The position numbers and the translations under genes are program-made. Positions 10,755 through 19,126 of a stretch of 64,000 bases of DNA are shown here, one piece after another (within the stretch, counting starts at the first letter, position 1; every line of letters begins with the position of its first letter). The stretch lies in contig JASGLP010000004.1 in the NCBI GenBank assembly GCA_030156895.1, positions 1-64,000 of the forward strand, read 5' to 3'. The stretch comes from Eubacteriaceae bacterium (GTDB taxonomy: Bacteria > Bacillota > Clostridia > Eubacteriales > Eubacteriaceae). Below the pieces are notes generated by a model, which saw only the letters and a program-made list of their open reading frames with translations, ran no database searches and was not told the origin of the DNA.

Positions 10755-12134
10755 ATGAACATACAATCAGAATTACACAAAATATCTATAGGTCAAATCT
10801 ATCAGCGAAACGGCAGCGATTGTGTGTTGGATCCTTTTAGAAAAAAGCTGCTCCAGATTACCCCAGAAGAAGTCGTCAGACAAAAGATTTCCCGCTATTT
10901 TATTGATGATTGTGGCGTTCCCAAGTGGTTAATGTCCACTGAAGAGCACCTGAAACATTACAATGGAAAGCGCGACGGCCGGATGGATATTGTCTTTGAT
11001 AAAATGATTGAAGGTGAGCGACAGGTCTTAGGTATTATTGAATGCAAGGCGGCGCATATTCCGCTGACTGATCAAACATATCGGCAGGTCAAAAACTATG
11101 CAGATGACATATCGGCAGAGTTTATCTTTATCACCAATGGGATTGAAATAAAAGGTTGGCGCTTTAATATCGAGATTAATCAGTTTGAAGCATTAAAAGG
11201 AATCCCGACGTATGAAAAAATGTTGGATGGCCGTTGTGAAATAGCCGAAGAAGAGGCCTTCAAATCCGAAAGAGGCGATTTTTTAGGTTTATTCGACATT
11301 GCTTATTTAAAAACACTGAATTTTCTGGGGGAAGATACGCCGGATCTTCTGATTCCGTCTATCTTTAATTTAGCGGAGTGTCTGATCGATTCAACGCACA
11401 TGTTTCCAGTAAAAGACTATGGTGATTTTGCAGTCGTTGAAGATATTGGCTGTCGCTACTTAGGTTACAATGATGCTTCCGGCAGCAACTTCGGAACCGG
11501 CTTATATCGGACGCTCTTAATCAAGGATGGTAATCAAAATCATCAGCTGATCAGCTTTTTAATATCGGTAGTAGGAAGAACGGTTGATGATCCCAAATAT
11601 GGCAATCGGAAAGGGAAGAATGTTTTAGTCGTTTCCCTGGATGATTATGAAAAGGATTCAATGGTTATCCAGATTGATTTTAATCAGTTTATGAAAATTG
11701 ATCAAAGCAAAACAATCATTACCCATAATGGCAGTGTGATGCAGAAGTCAGCAAGAAAAGCGGACTTAATCCAACGGATTTTTGAAAAATATCCCTATCT
11801 GATAAAAGGCGATAAGATTCAGCTTGGGGAATTACTGAATACTGGTCTTTTATATATGGATACGCCCTGTGTGATTGATTTGATTGTCAATTTAATCCGC
11901 TATACATTGATCCGGGATGACTATAAAAAATACTTGAATCAAAAAAATAAAAATGAAAAGGAAAGTAAGACAATGAACGAGAATAAAGAGGTTAGTGGAC
12001 TGGATATCACTAAAGAAATTAATATGTCTTTTTATGAAGCGGTTTCTGGGGCGGAAAAGAAGGTTAAACTTATACGGACAGAAAAATGTTCAGTCTGCAA
12101 TGGCACTGGAACGGATGAGAATTCTGTTGAATGA
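10755..12134 (+). CDS. HsdR_N-type nuclease domain fused to start of a DnaJ C-terminal region, ended by UGA
   Basis: 459 residues to the first stop, with AGAGGTGAT before ATG. Residues 1-140 resemble the type I restriction enzyme R N-terminal domain: RMDIVFDK followed by GIIECKA near 94, a PD-(D/E)XK core. Residues ~140-395 are uncharacterised. From about 413 the protein turns into a DnaJ C-terminal domain (SGLDITKEINMSFYEAVSGA) with zinc motif CSVCNGTG at 445-452. No J domain is present. The stop at 12132-12134 is a UGA at the place where the next zinc motif should begin, and the same frame stays open to 12662. An in-frame ATG at 11973 could also start the DnaJ part separately. Confidence 0.75.
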   Translation: MNIQSELHKISIGQIYQRNGSDCVLDPFRKKLLQITPEEVVRQKISRYFIDDCGVPKWLMSTEEHLKHYNGKRDGRMDIVFDKMIEGERQVLGIIECKAAHIPLTDQTYRQVKNYADDISAEFIFITNGIEIKGWRFNIEINQFEALKGIPTYEKMLDGRCEIAEEEAFKSERGDFLGLFDIAYLKTLNFLGEDTPDLLIPSIFNLAECLIDSTHMFPVKDYGDFAVVEDIGCRYLGYNDASGSNFGTGLYRTLLIKDGNQNHQLISFLISVVGRTVDDPKYGNRKGKNVLVVSLDDYEKDSMVIQIDFNQFMKIDQSKTIITHNGSVMQKSARKADLIQRIFEKYPYLIKGDKIQLGELLNTGLLYMDTPCVIDLIVNLIRYTLIRDDYKKYLNQKNKNEKESKTMNENKEVSGLDITKEINMSFYEAVSGAEKKVKLIRTEKCSVCNGTGTDENSVE

Positions 12135-12662
12135 AGCAATTGCCTAGGCACCGGACTGGAAGAAAAAGAACGAACGATCACGCTTAATATACCTGCTGGT
12201 GTTGATGATAAATCGGTTTTGCCGTTACGAGGAGAAGGTAATGCAGGGCCCAATGACGGTGAAAAAGGGGATTTATATATAAATATAAATGTCGCACAAA
12301 GCAATGTCTTTATCCGGAAAGAAGATGATGTTTGCTATGAGTTGCCGATTTCATTTACTCAGGCATTTTTAGGTTGCAGTGTGATTGTACCGACATTAAA
12401 CGGTAAAATCAACTTAAAAATTCCGAGTCATACAAAGGATGGCAGAACTTTTCGTTTAAAAGATAAGGGAATGTTGAATCCTAATACGAATGAGCCTGGA
12501 GATCAGTTAATAACCATCAAAGTTGAGATGCCACAAAATCTGAATGAAGAACAAATGAAGATGATTGAAGAACTGGATAATTGTTTAGGTTTAGACTGTT
12601 ATCCGGAGGCGAAAGATTTTCTGGCCCAGACTGAGGCGGAATATAAAATGCGGGAAATTTGA
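12135..12662 (+). pseudogene. DnaJ C-terminal continuation after in-frame UGA
   Basis: This is the same frame as the preceding gene, open for 175 codons. It begins SNCLGTGLEEKERTITL, the second half of a CxxCxGxG zinc motif followed by the usual DnaJ strand. It continues through IPAGVDD, a GDLYININV stretch, the LGCSVIVPTLNGKINL substrate-binding fold and a final helix. No convincing Shine-Dalgarno sequence precedes the TTG at 12219 or another in-frame start, so it is unlikely to be translated independently. It is either the lost 3' half of a nonsense-broken gene or is reached by UGA recoding. Confidence 0.7.
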
Positions 12663-12717
12663 TCAGCGGAAAAAGAAGTAAATGGTAGATTTTAGTTTAT
12701 GATAGTATGCAGGAGAG

Positions 12718-12950
12718 CCAGGTTAATAGTTTGCCGGTTGTTTGCAGAATGTGATGGATCGCTGATATCAACGAATAAAATTTTCAGACTGTGGGGTTAT
12801 GAAGAGAATGGAGGTGCAGACTCCGGGCCGGCCGGACTCCGCTGCATGCGCGACCTGCGACTACCCCCGGCCGCCCCTGAACGTTTGTTTACGAATTTTT
12901 ATAATAGAGTTGGGTTAGGTAATTGTTAAAACAAAGCGTATAATAGAGAT
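12718..12950. repeat. GC-rich non-coding repeat, short copy
   Basis: The left part (12731-12752, starting TTTGCCGGTTGTTTGCAG) and right part (12880-12949, with ACAAAGCGTATAATA) both recur near 15962 and 16709-16776. Between them is a GC-rich block (about 12826-12876) that, read on the minus strand, matches a structured motif seen twice more in the long copy. No credible gene overlaps it. The short reading frame here lacks coding character. Confidence 0.6.
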
Positions 12951-12978
12951 ACATAAAATGACAAAATGAAAAGTAATC

Positions 12979-13327
12979 GATTATTATGAAAAAGAAAATG
13001 GCAGTGTTTTTGTGAGGGGGATAAGTGGAAGAATTTAGAAAAGCACATAGAGCTAACTAAAGTATACTATGAAATTAATCGAACAAAGAAAAATACGGAG
13101 ATTATTATAAAAGCTCATTTCATTTACATTCACCAGCATCATATGATTATAAATTGTTGGAAAAAAAGCACAAAAGTAATGGTGGAAAACTTTATACAGA
13201 GTATACTGAAAAAGAGGTCCATGAAATTTGTCGAGAATATGAATTAATGCCTTCTTCAGAGAACTTTGATATGTCATGTCAAATGATCCGCGTTTTGAAA
13301 TATACTAAAATCAAAAGGAGGCTTTGA
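12979..13327 (+). pseudogene. Frameshifted fragment, possibly a PHP-domain protein
   Basis: Three frames must be joined to give a continuous protein of roughly 110 residues: one starting DYYEKENGSVFVRG, one with KWKNLEKHIELTKVYYEI, and one with SSFHLHSPASYDYK, ending at TGA 13325-13327. The HLHSPASYD stretch resembles the metal-binding start of PHP-family phosphoesterases, seen for example in large PHP-AAA proteins. At least two frameshifts and a missing remainder mark it as a remnant. Family assignment rests on one motif. Confidence 0.35.
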
Positions 13328-13332
13328 CTTAT

Positions 13333-13503
13333 TTGTTAATTGCACAAGTAATTGTTATGGAATCCAACAATTTTAATGGTTGGATAAGAAAAGAAGGTTA
13401 TCTGACAGAGAAATGTATCAAACAGTCTATTATTAACCTTCTTGAAGGTGGGAAGGAATCATTCAAGCATAAATGCTTTATCTATGAGGAATTATTAAAT
13501 TAA
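13333..13503 (+). CDS. Possible small protein of unknown function
   Basis: An open frame of about 56 residues ends at TAA 13501-13503, 17 bp before the next gene. AGGAGG at 13316-13321 could serve TTG at 13333; an ATG lies at 13357. It may instead be the end of the degraded gene before it. I do not recognise the sequence. Confidence 0.25.
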   Translation: MLIAQVIVMESNNFNGWIRKEGYLTEKCIKQSIINLLEGGKESFKHKCFIYEELLN

Positions 13504-13520
13504 GAGAAGGAGGTCGAAAA

Positions 13521-15224
13521 ATGCCAATGAAAGAAACGGCGAGTGAAAATAGTCAGTCGGAATATCTGGAAATTTTGGAGAACCTGATTCAAAATTGGGA
13601 ATCAGAGGTCGTTGAGTTTAAAGAAGCTAAATCACATATTGATGACGATAAGGTCGGGCGTTATTTTTCAGCCATCAGCAATGAAGCAAATTTAAGGGGA
13701 AAACAATACGGTTGGCTTGTACTTGGTGTTCGGGAAGCGGACCGTGAGATTGTAGGTTCAGCTTATAAAAATAATGCCTTATCTAAATTTAAAAAGCAGA
13801 TCTCCCGTGATACCACTGGTGAAATGACCTTTGTTGAGATAATTGAAATTTATCCCGAGGTAAATGAAAAACCAAAGCGCGTGATTTTATTTCGGATACC
13901 AGCTGCTGCTTCAGGCATTCCTACAGGCTGGAAAAACCGTTACTATGGGCGCTCAGGGGATGCCTTGATTCCATTGAGTCAGGACAAGATTGATGCAATT
14001 AGAAATCTGCAGCAAATCGACTGGTCAAATCAGGTTATTGAAAAGAGTGATCTATCTTTTCTGGATTCCCAGGCTATTAAGATTGCCCGGTCAAAATACA
14101 TTAAGTACATGAACAAGGATCATATCAAAACCGAAATCAATGGGATGAGTGATGCGGTTTTTTTAACAAAACTAAAACTGATGCGGGATGGAAAGCTTAC
14201 TAATGCGGCCATGCTATTACTTGGTAATCCAAGTTATGATTATGTATTCGATGTTCCCCCGCAAATTATGTGGCGGCTTTATGATGCCAATGGTCTGGAT
14301 AAAGATTACAAGATATTTGATATTCCTTTTATTACCGTTGTTGATCAGATCTATCAGAATGTTCGTAATTTAACCTATCGTTATTTGCCCGATCAGTTGA
14401 CCTTGTTTCCCGAGGAAACGCAACAATATGATCCGCAGTTACTACGTGAAATGCTCAACAATTGTATTGTTCATTCAAACTATACTTTAGGTAGTCGGAT
14501 CTATGTTAATGAATTTGATGATCGGATTCAGTTTATTAATCCCGGTAATTTTTTGCCAGGCAGTATTAAACCGGTTCTGGAACCGGGCTATGCTCCTCCG
14601 TCTTATCGAAATCCCTTGCTCGCCAATATTATGCGCCAGTTTTCCATGATTGACACGGCGGCGATGGGAATCAGAAAAGTCTACAAGATTCAAAAGGAAA
14701 AATACTTTCCCATGCCGGACTATAATTTTGAACGTTATAATACTGTCAGTGCAACAGTGTACGGTAAAATCATTGATGAAAATTATACCAAGCTTATTTA
14801 TGAAAATCCTGAATTTGATTTACAGACGATTTATTTAATCGACCGGGTTCAGAAACATTTGTCGATTGATGCAAAAGAGATCAGAACATTGAGAAATCTG
14901 AAAGTGATCGAAGGGAAGGCGCCAAACATTTACCTGACTCCATCGATCGCTCAGAGTATCGATGCCAAAGCGGAATACATTAGTAACAAAGGCTTTGATG
15001 ACCAGTATTATAAGGATATGATTGTGGAGTATCTTAAAACATTTGAACGTGCCCAGAAAAAAGATATTAGCAAACTGCTTTGGGATAAGTTGCCGGATGT
15101 GCTGAATGATAAACAGAAGAAATATAAAATTGGTAATTTATTGAGAGCACTACAAGATGCGGAGTTGATTGAGAGAAATAATAATAACAAACGGTCGGGT
15201 TACTGGGTGCTGGTGGTCAAATAA
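13521..15224 (+). CDS. AlbA_2 (Schlafen-like) DNA-binding/ATPase protein
   Basis: 567 residues, with AAGGAGG at ideal spacing. The N-terminal EFKEAKSHIDDD and YGWLVLGV segments are the AlbA_2/Schlafen-like fold. The middle has a GHKL-ATPase-like part around residue 309 (EMLNNCIVHSNYTLGS, then the INPGNF glycine region). The C-terminal ~70 residues look like a winged helix ending SGYWVLVVK. Such proteins are often called RecG-like or divergent-AAA regulators and are common in defence islands. It lies between the two GC-rich repeats and is followed by an array of short repeats. Confidence 0.8.
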   Translation: MPMKETASENSQSEYLEILENLIQNWESEVVEFKEAKSHIDDDKVGRYFSAISNEANLRGKQYGWLVLGVREADREIVGSAYKNNALSKFKKQISRDTTGEMTFVEIIEIYPEVNEKPKRVILFRIPAAASGIPTGWKNRYYGRSGDALIPLSQDKIDAIRNLQQIDWSNQVIEKSDLSFLDSQAIKIARSKYIKYMNKDHIKTEINGMSDAVFLTKLKLMRDGKLTNAAMLLLGNPSYDYVFDVPPQIMWRLYDANGLDKDYKIFDIPFITVVDQIYQNVRNLTYRYLPDQLTLFPEETQQYDPQLLREMLNNCIVHSNYTLGSRIYVNEFDDRIQFINPGNFLPGSIKPVLEPGYAPPSYRNPLLANIMRQFSMIDTAAMGIRKVYKIQKEKYFPMPDYNFERYNTVSATVYGKIIDENYTKLIYENPEFDLQTIYLIDRVQKHLSIDAKEIRTLRNLKVIEGKAPNIYLTPSIAQSIDAKAEYISNKGFDDQYYKDMIVEYLKTFERAQKKDISKLLWDKLPDVLNDKQKKYKIGNLLRALQDAELIERNNNNKRSGYWVLVVK

Positions 15225-15239
15225 CTAGTTTTGTTTTAC

Positions 15240-15765
15240 ATTAATTACGTCATGATTGATATTGTTGACGTGAATGACGAAATTAATCAATTGGTACAAA
15301 TTACTTGATGGAAATAGCATAAATAAAGGGGATTTTGAAGTTAAAAATCTGGTTGTTATAATGGTTGTGAATAAGTGATTACGTAATCAATCATGTAATT
15401 GACGAAATTGACGAAATCAGGAAATATTGAATAATGTGGTTTTTGTATCAGTATAAAAAGAATTGAATTGGCTTTATCATAGGGGGAAGAGGATAAAGTG
15501 GAAAAGTGAAACTGGCTGGATTAAGTAGATGATTAAGTAAATTGACGTAATTGACGTAATTGACGTAATCCGCAAAGATTGAATAATGAATTAAAAGGGG
15601 CATCAAGAAAATAGCTTTAGAATGGGGCTAAAAGAGGATAAAGCGCTTGCTTTTAGAGGAAGGCCAAAGCAGTTGGATTAAGTAAGGGATTAAGTAAATC
15701 AAGTAATTGATCAAGTAATTGATCAAGTAATTGATCAAGTAATTGACGTAATCAATGCTTTCTGA
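15240..15765. repeat. Tandem short-repeat array
   Basis: It contains three direct copies of ATTGACGTA (15541-15567) and four exact copies of TCAAGTAATTGA (15699-15746), plus degenerate versions near 15241-15300 and 15376-15420. A longer unit of roughly 150 bp is also visible: GAGGATAAAG followed by GGATTAAGTA and the short repeats occurs at 15489-15567 and again at 15634-15746. Translated on the plus strand the blocks give VIDQVIDQVIDQ- or IDVIDVIDV-type peptides, each soon stopped. They may derive from the repetitive tail of an ATPase like the one upstream. Confidence 0.7.
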
Positions 15766-15954
15766 AAATAAAAAGACTGGCATCAGCGCCAGCCTGGTCC
15801 CCGAACGGACGTAAAAACGACTCGGGCAACTCTGTTAAGCCTGTTATAGGATTGATAGGATTTGAAGCAAGGCGGGGATTGAAAATTATTAGCGCCGAGA
15901 ATAAACTATTTTTCTAAAAAAGATAGATTAACAGAAGAGGATGAGAACCGGATA

Positions 15955-16780
15955 AATTTGTTTGCCGGTTGTTTGCAGAATGAGTTGAACAGGTTAATAA
16001 TAAAGAGAAGAATGATGCCATAGGGGGTTTTTGAAGAGGTAGAGATTTGATTTTCTATCTGCCAATGACTTGAGGCCAGCGAAATTACTTTTGGGATTTA
16101 ACGTGTAACCGGGGTATCCGTACTCCGCCGCTGTAGCACCAGCGACTTCACCCGGCAGCCCCTTTACTGCTGAACACTGTTTCCGACAGCGATTGGACAC
16201 CCGGCGTTTTAGTTCGACGCAGACCCAGGGTACCTGCCCTCCTCCTCCGCTGATGCGTCGTCGTCACGCAGGAGCCCATCACGGCAGACCAATATAGCCG
16301 CCACCGGCTTTTGGACGGAGGCTTTACTTTAAATTGAATCGACAGGAGCCGTTTGACGTTCGCCTAGTCTTCGCTACCACTGCGACTGAGCTTAACCGGG
16401 GATCCTCTTCGCGCCTTCGTCCTGGCCTGGCAGCCAGAGCGGAGGCTTTTTTACTTTTTGGGTTCTGCGTGAAAGCCGGGGTGACCAGACTCCGCCACGC
16501 CTGCTTCCGCGACTTCACCCGGCCGTCCCTAAACGTTTGTTCATTATTTCCGGCAGCCCTTAAATTCCCGGCCTTTTGCTTCGATGAACGGTTCCGGACT
16601 TTCGGCCACCGCCACCGGCGCACCGGAGACTTTGGCCAAAAGCCCTGCGGCCTGCCTCAAAACCGCTCGCACTTACCTTTTCCTACCACACCCGCCCTGC
16701 CCCATGAAGGTTTGTTTACGGGTTTTTTAAATGAGTTGGGCTGGTTAATTATTGAGACAAAGCGTATAATAAAGAAAATA
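15955..16780. repeat. GC-rich non-coding repeat, long copy
   Basis: Its ends match the short copy at 12718-12950 (TTTGCCGGTTGTTTGCAG at the left; ACAAAGCGTATAATA at 16758-16772). Inside are two further GC-rich modules, at about 16108-16160 and 16474-16535. On the minus strand both share GCCGGGTGAAGTCGC, then GGCGGAGT, then ACCCCGG, so the ends of each module can pair as a hairpin. Long open frames on both strands here have no recognisable domain. The flank 15766-15954 holds only a short GC-rich patch near 15785-15840. Confidence 0.6.
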
Positions 16781-16868
16781 CTGTTTGAGAAATGCTTGAG
16801 GAATACTAAATATTGGCAGAAGTGATTAAGAAATCCTTTTTATTATAGATGGATCAAGGAGGGAATAG

Positions 16869-17633
16869 TTGGCTACCTATCTAATTGACTATGAAAATTC
16901 TGCAAGTTTCAAATTCTTTGATTTTGCCGATGACTATCGTATTGAAAATTGTCATCGTTTGACGGACTTTACCAGAGAGCGGTATCACAAAGAAGCCTGC
17001 CGGACATTCTGGGAAACGGTCAAAAGAAATGATCGGCAACAGCCATGTGTGTGCAATCAGGTGATATTGTTTTACAGTAAGAATTCACCTAAAACTAATT
17101 TGACTGAAATTAAAGAAAAATGTACTGATGCTTTTGAATATTTGCCTAATGGTATAAAAAACGGTTTGGACTTTCAGCTGACGACATACTTAGGGAGTCT
17201 TATCAATGGTGAAGACGGGTTGCCAACCGATTCACGATTTTACATTGTCAGCGGAGACAAGGGCTTTGGTTCAGCGATTCACTTCTGGGAAGAAAACAGT
17301 AATTTCAGTAATTTGATTTTTGCGCAACTTTCAAATAAGGCTGATTTTGGTAAAGCCTTTATAAGAGATGAACTCGAAAAGCTCAATATTTACAGTCTAC
17401 TCTATCGTCCCAATTCAGAAGAAAATATAAAACAGGCAGCCGGGCGGCGACAAGGCGCATTATTAAAAGTGGAAGAAATATTGTCGATGTTTTTTCGTGA
17501 ACCGAATAAGCGAAGGTTACACAATGGGGTTCAGCATATCATCGGAGGTGAAGAGCTGAGTAAAAATGTATATTATCTGATCCGCCCTTTATTTGACAAA
17601 TACAAAATCCTGGAAAAGAAGCTGCAGGAGTGA
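16869..17633 (+). CDS. PIN/NYN-like nuclease-fold protein
   Basis: 254 residues starting at TTG, chosen because AGGAGG lies six bases upstream and no nearby ATG fits. The pattern of acidic motifs suits PIN-like or NYN-like RNases: YLIDYEN at residues 4-10, a VILFYSKNS strand, GLDFQLTTYLGSL and FYIVSGDKGF. The C-terminal ~80 residues are unassigned. Other island genes nearby suggest a role in stress or phage response, but no partner is evident. It is probably an RNA-processing nuclease. Confidence 0.65.
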   Translation: MATYLIDYENSASFKFFDFADDYRIENCHRLTDFTRERYHKEACRTFWETVKRNDRQQPCVCNQVILFYSKNSPKTNLTEIKEKCTDAFEYLPNGIKNGLDFQLTTYLGSLINGEDGLPTDSRFYIVSGDKGFGSAIHFWEENSNFSNLIFAQLSNKADFGKAFIRDELEKLNIYSLLYRPNSEENIKQAAGRRQGALLKVEEILSMFFREPNKRRLHNGVQHIIGGEELSKNVYYLIRPLFDKYKILEKKLQE

Positions 17634-17718
17634 GTAATTAGATTAGTCAATATTTCCGGTGTCAGTCACCACTATACTAAGGACCACTTAACTTAAATCA
17701 AAACGCGAAGGAGTAAAA

Positions 17719-18729
17719 ATGGCAAAAGAATATAAATTTCAAAAGCTACTTAATTATTTACAAGAATGCGATGAAGATACAATTGAATTGACTTTTGGAG
17801 AAATTGAAAAAATTTTAGATTTTGAATTAGCAAAATCAGCATATAAATATGAATCCTATTGGCAAAGCACCCCTACGCATACGATTACAAAATCATGGGA
17901 GAATGCCGGCTATGAGATTGGTAAGTTGTCACTTTTTGAAAAGAAATTGATGCTTAAAAGAAGTACAAAAGATCAGTCTCTGATTTCAAGTTTCAATCCA
18001 CAGAAAAAAGGTACATCTATAAATGGGACTAAAGTGCTTTCCAATCAAGATGTGAATCAAATTATTGCTGGTTTCAATAATTATTCTGAAGTTTTAACAA
18101 AGGATCCACACGCCAGATATTTATCCTGGGAACACTGTTATAAGTCATTTTTATATTTTAAAGGAAAAGAAATTGATGAATACGCAATTGACTATCTTGC
18201 TTTACATTTGGGATTTTATTTGGCCAGCTGGGGAATGTATCGTGGATCTTCGTTTCTTCTCCAAAAGGACTATAAAGTCCATGGAGAAGCTGTTGCAGAG
18301 ATTTATCGATCAGAATATGAACCTTTGTGGGCAATTGAATGTCAGGCATATCATCAAAAGGAAAATCAGATTTTATTAAAAATTCTATATCAAAATTTAT
18401 CAAAAATCTATATTAAACAGCGAAACGATATTGATGGTCGGCAGGATGTCTCGAATACGTTGATTACTAAAATTTTAATGGGAACCATAGGATGTGTTCC
18501 GGCATATGATCGTTATTTTAGAAATGGAATTAAGAAGTTTAAAGTGGCTTCTTTAGATTTCAGTATAGACTCGATTATGGAACTTGTTTTATTCTATGAA
18601 AATAATCGTGAAGTACTTGAAAATTGCAGTAAAGAGATCGCAAGTAAAGATCTGGTTTATCCGCAGATGAAAATATTAGATATGTGTTTTTGGCAGGTTG
18701 GTTATGATTTAGAAAATTTACAGGTGTGA
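17719..18729 (+). CDS. Hypothetical protein with DUF7662-like N-terminus
   Basis: 336 residues, with GAAGGAG before ATG. The first ~75 residues (YLQECDEDTIELTFGEIEKIL, then SAYKYESYWQ and WENAGYEI) resemble DUF7662. The rest forms a second helical domain with LHLGFYLASWGMYRGSSFL and a conserved-looking DVSNTLITKILMGTIGCVPAYD. I recall similar proteins annotated only as hypothetical. No catalytic motif is identifiable. It stands alone between the PIN-like gene and a broken macro-domain gene. Confidence 0.65.
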   Translation: MAKEYKFQKLLNYLQECDEDTIELTFGEIEKILDFELAKSAYKYESYWQSTPTHTITKSWENAGYEIGKLSLFEKKLMLKRSTKDQSLISSFNPQKKGTSINGTKVLSNQDVNQIIAGFNNYSEVLTKDPHARYLSWEHCYKSFLYFKGKEIDEYAIDYLALHLGFYLASWGMYRGSSFLLQKDYKVHGEAVAEIYRSEYEPLWAIECQAYHQKENQILLKILYQNLSKIYIKQRNDIDGRQDVSNTLITKILMGTIGCVPAYDRYFRNGIKKFKVASLDFSIDSIMELVLFYENNREVLENCSKEIASKDLVYPQMKILDMCFWQVGYDLENLQV

Positions 18730-18790
18730 TTCGTTATCTAAGTCCAGTGCCTGGTATTATTTAACATAGTAGCAAACAAGGAGGTTTATT

Positions 18791-19075
18791 ATGCAATTCG
18801 AAATGATACGAAATGATATTACTAATATGTCCGTGGATGCAATTGTATTGCCGGCAAATTTACGATTAAAAGAAGGCAGTGGGACGTCGAAAGCTATTTA
18901 TGAAAGAGCGGGAAGAAAAGAATTAGAAAAAGCATGCAAAGCGGCTTTAAAAAAGTATGGGAAAATCTATATTGGTGGATCTGTTCCAACTTTGGCATTT
19001 AATCTTAACTCAGATTTTATTATCCATGCTGTTGTACCAAAATGGATCGATGGCCAACATACAAAAAATGAATAG
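18791..19075 (+). pseudogene. Truncated macro-domain protein
   Basis: 94 residues after AAGGAGG. The start MQFEMIRNDITNMSVDAIVLPAN, then the GTSKAIYERAG segment and IIHAVVPKWIDG follow the ADP-ribose-binding macro fold. Family members need a further ~70-100 residues, including the second phosphate-binding loop. Here TAG follows ten codons after IDG, and the downstream sequence in any frame does not resume the domain. The 3' half is therefore deleted, and an ADP-ribose hydrolase function is unlikely to survive. Confidence 0.7.
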
Positions 19076-19126
19076 TTCCGATCGCTTTGGCAACAAATAG
19101 ATATAACCATAAGGAGTATCTTTCCA

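Noticed and set aside
12132-12134. UGA as an established selenocysteine codon
   Set aside because: The position is suggestive, but no convincing SECIS can be seen, and nonsense or frameshift damage is frequent in the surrounding island. It is listed only as a hypothesis.
12699-12929. 76-codon frame as a gene
   Set aside because: It crosses the short GC-rich repeat, has no domain and no Shine-Dalgarno sequence.
15540-15750. CRISPR array
   Set aside because: The repeats are 9-12 bp and contiguous, with no spacers of constant length and no cas genes nearby.
12826-16535. Integron attC sites
   Set aside because: The GC-rich hairpins lack the paired core sites with the GTT triplet arrangement, there are no gene cassettes between them, and no integrase is present.
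16324-16825. Open frames of 99 and 163 codons on both strands as genes
   Set aside because: They arise from GC-rich repeated sequence with few stops, have no good ribosome sites, and overlap each other on opposite strands.
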